A stretch of DNA of 64,000 nt from Comamonas sp. SCN 65-56 (GTDB lineage Bacteria; Pseudomonadota; Gammaproteobacteria; Burkholderiales; Burkholderiaceae_C), in the NCBI RefSeq assembly GCF_001724135.1, contig NZ_MEDS01000021.1:1-64000 (forward strand), given 5' to 3'. Under the pieces are notes generated by a model, which worked only from the letters and a program-made list of their open reading frames with translations, did no database searches and was not told the origin of the DNA. The translations under genes were made by a program, and so were the position numbers. The first letter of the stretch is position 1, and every line of letters begins with the position of its first letter. Below are positions 62,408-64,000 of the stretch, piece after piece.

Positions 62408-63319
62408 ATGAACACCATGGTGCAAGCCATCGTGCAGGCGCATGCGCCACGGCTGGCGGGTTTTCCTGCCCAGCCCACGCCGTCATCGCACGATGCAGAC
62501 CCGGTTTTCCAAGCCGCATTGGCTGCTTGCAGCGCGCTCGGGTTCATCGCCACAGATGCACTCTGCCTGGCCCATGCCTGGCAGGCCCAGACGGCTCGAA
62601 GTGGCGTGTTTGATGCCAGCCATTGGCCCGATGCGGCAGAAGATTTCGGGCTACGGGGAAGGGCCGTGGGCGTGTCTTTCCCCCCTTGCCCCCAGCGCTT
62701 GGGACTCTACGCCGTTCTCCCGGATGCGAACTGGATCCGGCGCATGGCTCAGGCAGAGGTGCCGACGCTGCAACTGCGCTTCAAAAGCAGCGATCCGGTA
62801 GCCATACAACGCGAAGTCGAGGCTGCCGTGCGCGCAGTCGAAGGTACGCCCGCACGGCTCTTCATCAACGACCACTGGCATCAGGCCATGGATGCTGGAG
62901 CGTATGGCGTGCATCTGGGTCAGGATGATCTGACCGCGCTATCGGACGTTTCCATCGCCACGCTGCGCGCAAGCGGTCTGCGCCTGGGCATCAGCACACA
63001 CGGCTACGCCGAAATGCTGTTGGCAGACCGGCTCGCTCCCAGCTACGTTGCCATAGGCGCGATCTTCCCCACCACGCTCAAAGCCATGCCCACCGCTCCG
63101 CAGGGAATGGCTAGGCTGCGTGACTACGCGCGCCTGATGAAGTCCTACCCCTTGGTGGCCATCGGAGGCATCAGCGAGGCTCAGCTGCCGGAAATCATGG
63201 CCACCGGCGTAGGCAGCACCGCTGTGGTCCGGGCAATCCTGCAAGCACCTGAACCCGAGGTCGCAGCAGCGCGTTTGATGCGCGTCATCAAACAAGGTGC
63301 TGCACAGACAAGGCCCTAG
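62408..63319 (+). CDS. thiE: thiamine-phosphate synthase with N-terminal extension
   Basis: Joins HMP-PP and thiazole phosphate. The catalytic TIM barrel starts near residue 97 (LGLYAVLPDANWIRRM) and shows LQLRFKSSDP, RLFINDHWHQAMDAGAYGVH with LGQDDL, and the late VAIGAIFPTTLKAMP and LVAIGGISEAQLPEIM. At 303 residues it has about 95 extra N-terminal residues (ALAACSALGFIATDALCLAH and AWQAQTARSG), which I do not recognise; they may be a remnant of a fused domain. The gene follows thiG after two bases. Confidence 0.9.
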   Translation: MNTMVQAIVQAHAPRLAGFPAQPTPSSHDADPVFQAALAACSALGFIATDALCLAHAWQAQTARSGVFDASHWPDAAEDFGLRGRAVGVSFPPCPQRLGLYAVLPDANWIRRMAQAEVPTLQLRFKSSDPVAIQREVEAAVRAVEGTPARLFINDHWHQAMDAGAYGVHLGQDDLTALSDVSIATLRASGLRLGISTHGYAEMLLADRLAPSYVAIGAIFPTTLKAMPTAPQGMARLRDYARLMKSYPLVAIGGISEAQLPEIMATGVGSTAVVRAILQAPEPEVAAARLMRVIKQGAAQTRP

Positions 63320-63351
63320 CAACCACCCTACTGCCCTGCATCCGCAATGCG

Positions 63352-64000
63352 CTACCTGGGCCCTGGATCGAGATGCAAGGAGGGCGCATCATCGTCAGGC
63401 TGCGCTCCCTCCCCATCGACACGGCCCTTCTCCGGCGCCAATCTGGCAGGCATGGGCCCGGACGGCGCAAAGGTCAAGTCTCCAACCATTGAATCCAGCG
63501 ACCGCGTCATCTTGATGCCCCGATTCACCTGACCCGGTACAGTCTCCGCCGATGCCAGCTCATCCATGGGTTCCTGCTCCTTGAACGCCGGCACCGTCTG
63601 GGCGATCGCGAGCAATAGCAGCAAATCCTCGTAAGCGGAGAGCTCAAAGGCAACCAGATCGTGCGCACCGACTGTCCTGAACATCAAGGCATCCAGGACA
63701 CCAACAATCGACGTCGTTCCCCAGTGGTTTTCAATTTTCCGCAATGCTTCGGGATAGTCCTCCAGTGACTTGCCCTCGCGCTGGAAAGTACCGAACGGCG
63801 GAACGGTCGCATTGAATTGCTGCTCAAACCCTGCGCTCAATTCCTCAAACGCTGCAGCACGCCCAAGCGCGTGGTAGAGCCTCAGAAGTTCAAGATACGC
63901 CAGCGGAGAGGAAGCGGAGTTCTGGGCAATATGCCGGCGCAACCCGTCAATCGCCTGTTCGTGCTCCCCGATGGAGACGAAGAAATCCGCCTGTTGCAGG
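63352..64000 (-). CDS. FimV/HubP-like protein, C-terminal part (cut by window edge)
   Basis: Open minus-strand frame running off the window. Near 63940 it reads RRHIAQNSASSPLAYLELLR and YHALGRAAAFEELSAGFEQQ, followed by FNATVPPFGTFQREGKSLED, which is typical of the TPR-containing C-terminal half of FimV-type proteins that organise the cell pole and type IV pili or motility. Upstream of it, still in frame, is QADFFVSIGEHEQAIDGL. The stop is at 63352-63354. The N-terminal LysM and membrane parts would lie beyond base 64000. Confidence 0.75.
   Translation of the reverse strand, partial: LQQADFFVSIGEHEQAIDGLRRHIAQNSASSPLAYLELLRLYHALGRAAAFEELSAGFEQQFNATVPPFGTFQREGKSLEDYPEALRKIENHWGTTSIVGVLDALMFRTVGAHDLVAFELSAYEDLLLLLAIAQTVPAFKEQEPMDELASAETVPGQVNRGIKMTRSLDSMVGDLTFAPSGPMPARLAPEKGRVDGEGAQPDDDAPSLHLDPGPR

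Noticed and set aside
1-64000. CRISPR arrays, tRNA and rRNA genes
   Set aside because: No regularly spaced direct repeats and no cloverleaf or ribosomal RNA sequence were seen on reading the window.

Overview
The window looks like chromosomal DNA of a betaproteobacterium of the order Burkholderiales, most likely family Comamonadaceae. The evidence is the high GC content, the canonical gene order rpsB-tsf-pyrH-frr-uppS-cdsA-dxr-rseP-bamA-skp-lpxD-fabZ-lpxA-lpxB-rnhB, the ppc / hemC-hemD-hemX-hemY arrangement, flhDC, and a dispersed palindromic repeat (a GCGCTTG...CAAGCGC hairpin next to AGCTATCAAAATA) that I recall from Comamonadaceae genomes. The species cannot be named from the sequence alone.

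Layout. 1-1003: remnant of an IS110-family element with a frameshifted transposase, cut by the window edge. 1004-5000: a possible 26-residue membrane peptide, a lamin-tail/zincin lipoprotein, a DoxX membrane protein, an NlpC/P60 hydrolase and a doubtful small ORF. 5021-20251: one continuous minus-strand housekeeping block for translation (S2, EF-Ts, RRF), UMP kinase, isoprenoid and phospholipid synthesis (Dxr, UppS, CdsA), outer-membrane assembly (RseP, BamA, Skp), lipid A synthesis (LpxD, FabZ, LpxA, LpxB), RNase HII and a SpoU-type RNA methyltransferase. 20480-22225: an Hsp15-like S4 protein and an MFS transporter. 22301-28289: a LivJGFHM-type ABC importer with an alpha/beta hydrolase at its end. 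28668-34715: a Tat-type lipoprotein glycosidase, an acyl-CoA-ligase-like enzyme beside a PAS/sigma-54 activator, a CopD-like protein and an EamA transporter. 34812-39060: a type IIG restriction-modification gene broken by a frameshift. 39344-42285: ahpF, ahpC and bacterioferritin (peroxide and iron defence). 42487-44897: flhD, flhC, a FlgO-family lipoprotein and a partner lipoprotein. 45029-46741: a spherulin-4-like lipoprotein and a YegP protein. 46769-53794: ppc divergent from hemCDXY. 53889-57602: ferredoxin FdxA and a 1125-residue FecR/TPR/beta-barrel protein. 57682-63319: thiamin genes with two TPP riboswitches (cytX; thiO-thiS-thiG-thiE) and thiD on the other strand. 63352-64000: 3' part of a FimV-like gene.

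The most unusual theme is not a gene but repeats. At least ten copies of the palindromic repeat, and several copies of a second 'CCCTCACCCC' inverted-repeat element, are scattered through the window. Several lie in frame inside conserved genes (the RNA methyltransferase, lpxB, hemD, probably dxr and ahpF), and three provide the stop codon of a gene (livF, the restriction-modification C-terminal frame, thiD). The RNA methyltransferase has taken up both repeat types side by side, as about 75 extra residues, without losing its reading frame.

No CRISPR array, tRNA or rRNA was seen. Assignments rest on reading of motifs and gene order; no database search was run.
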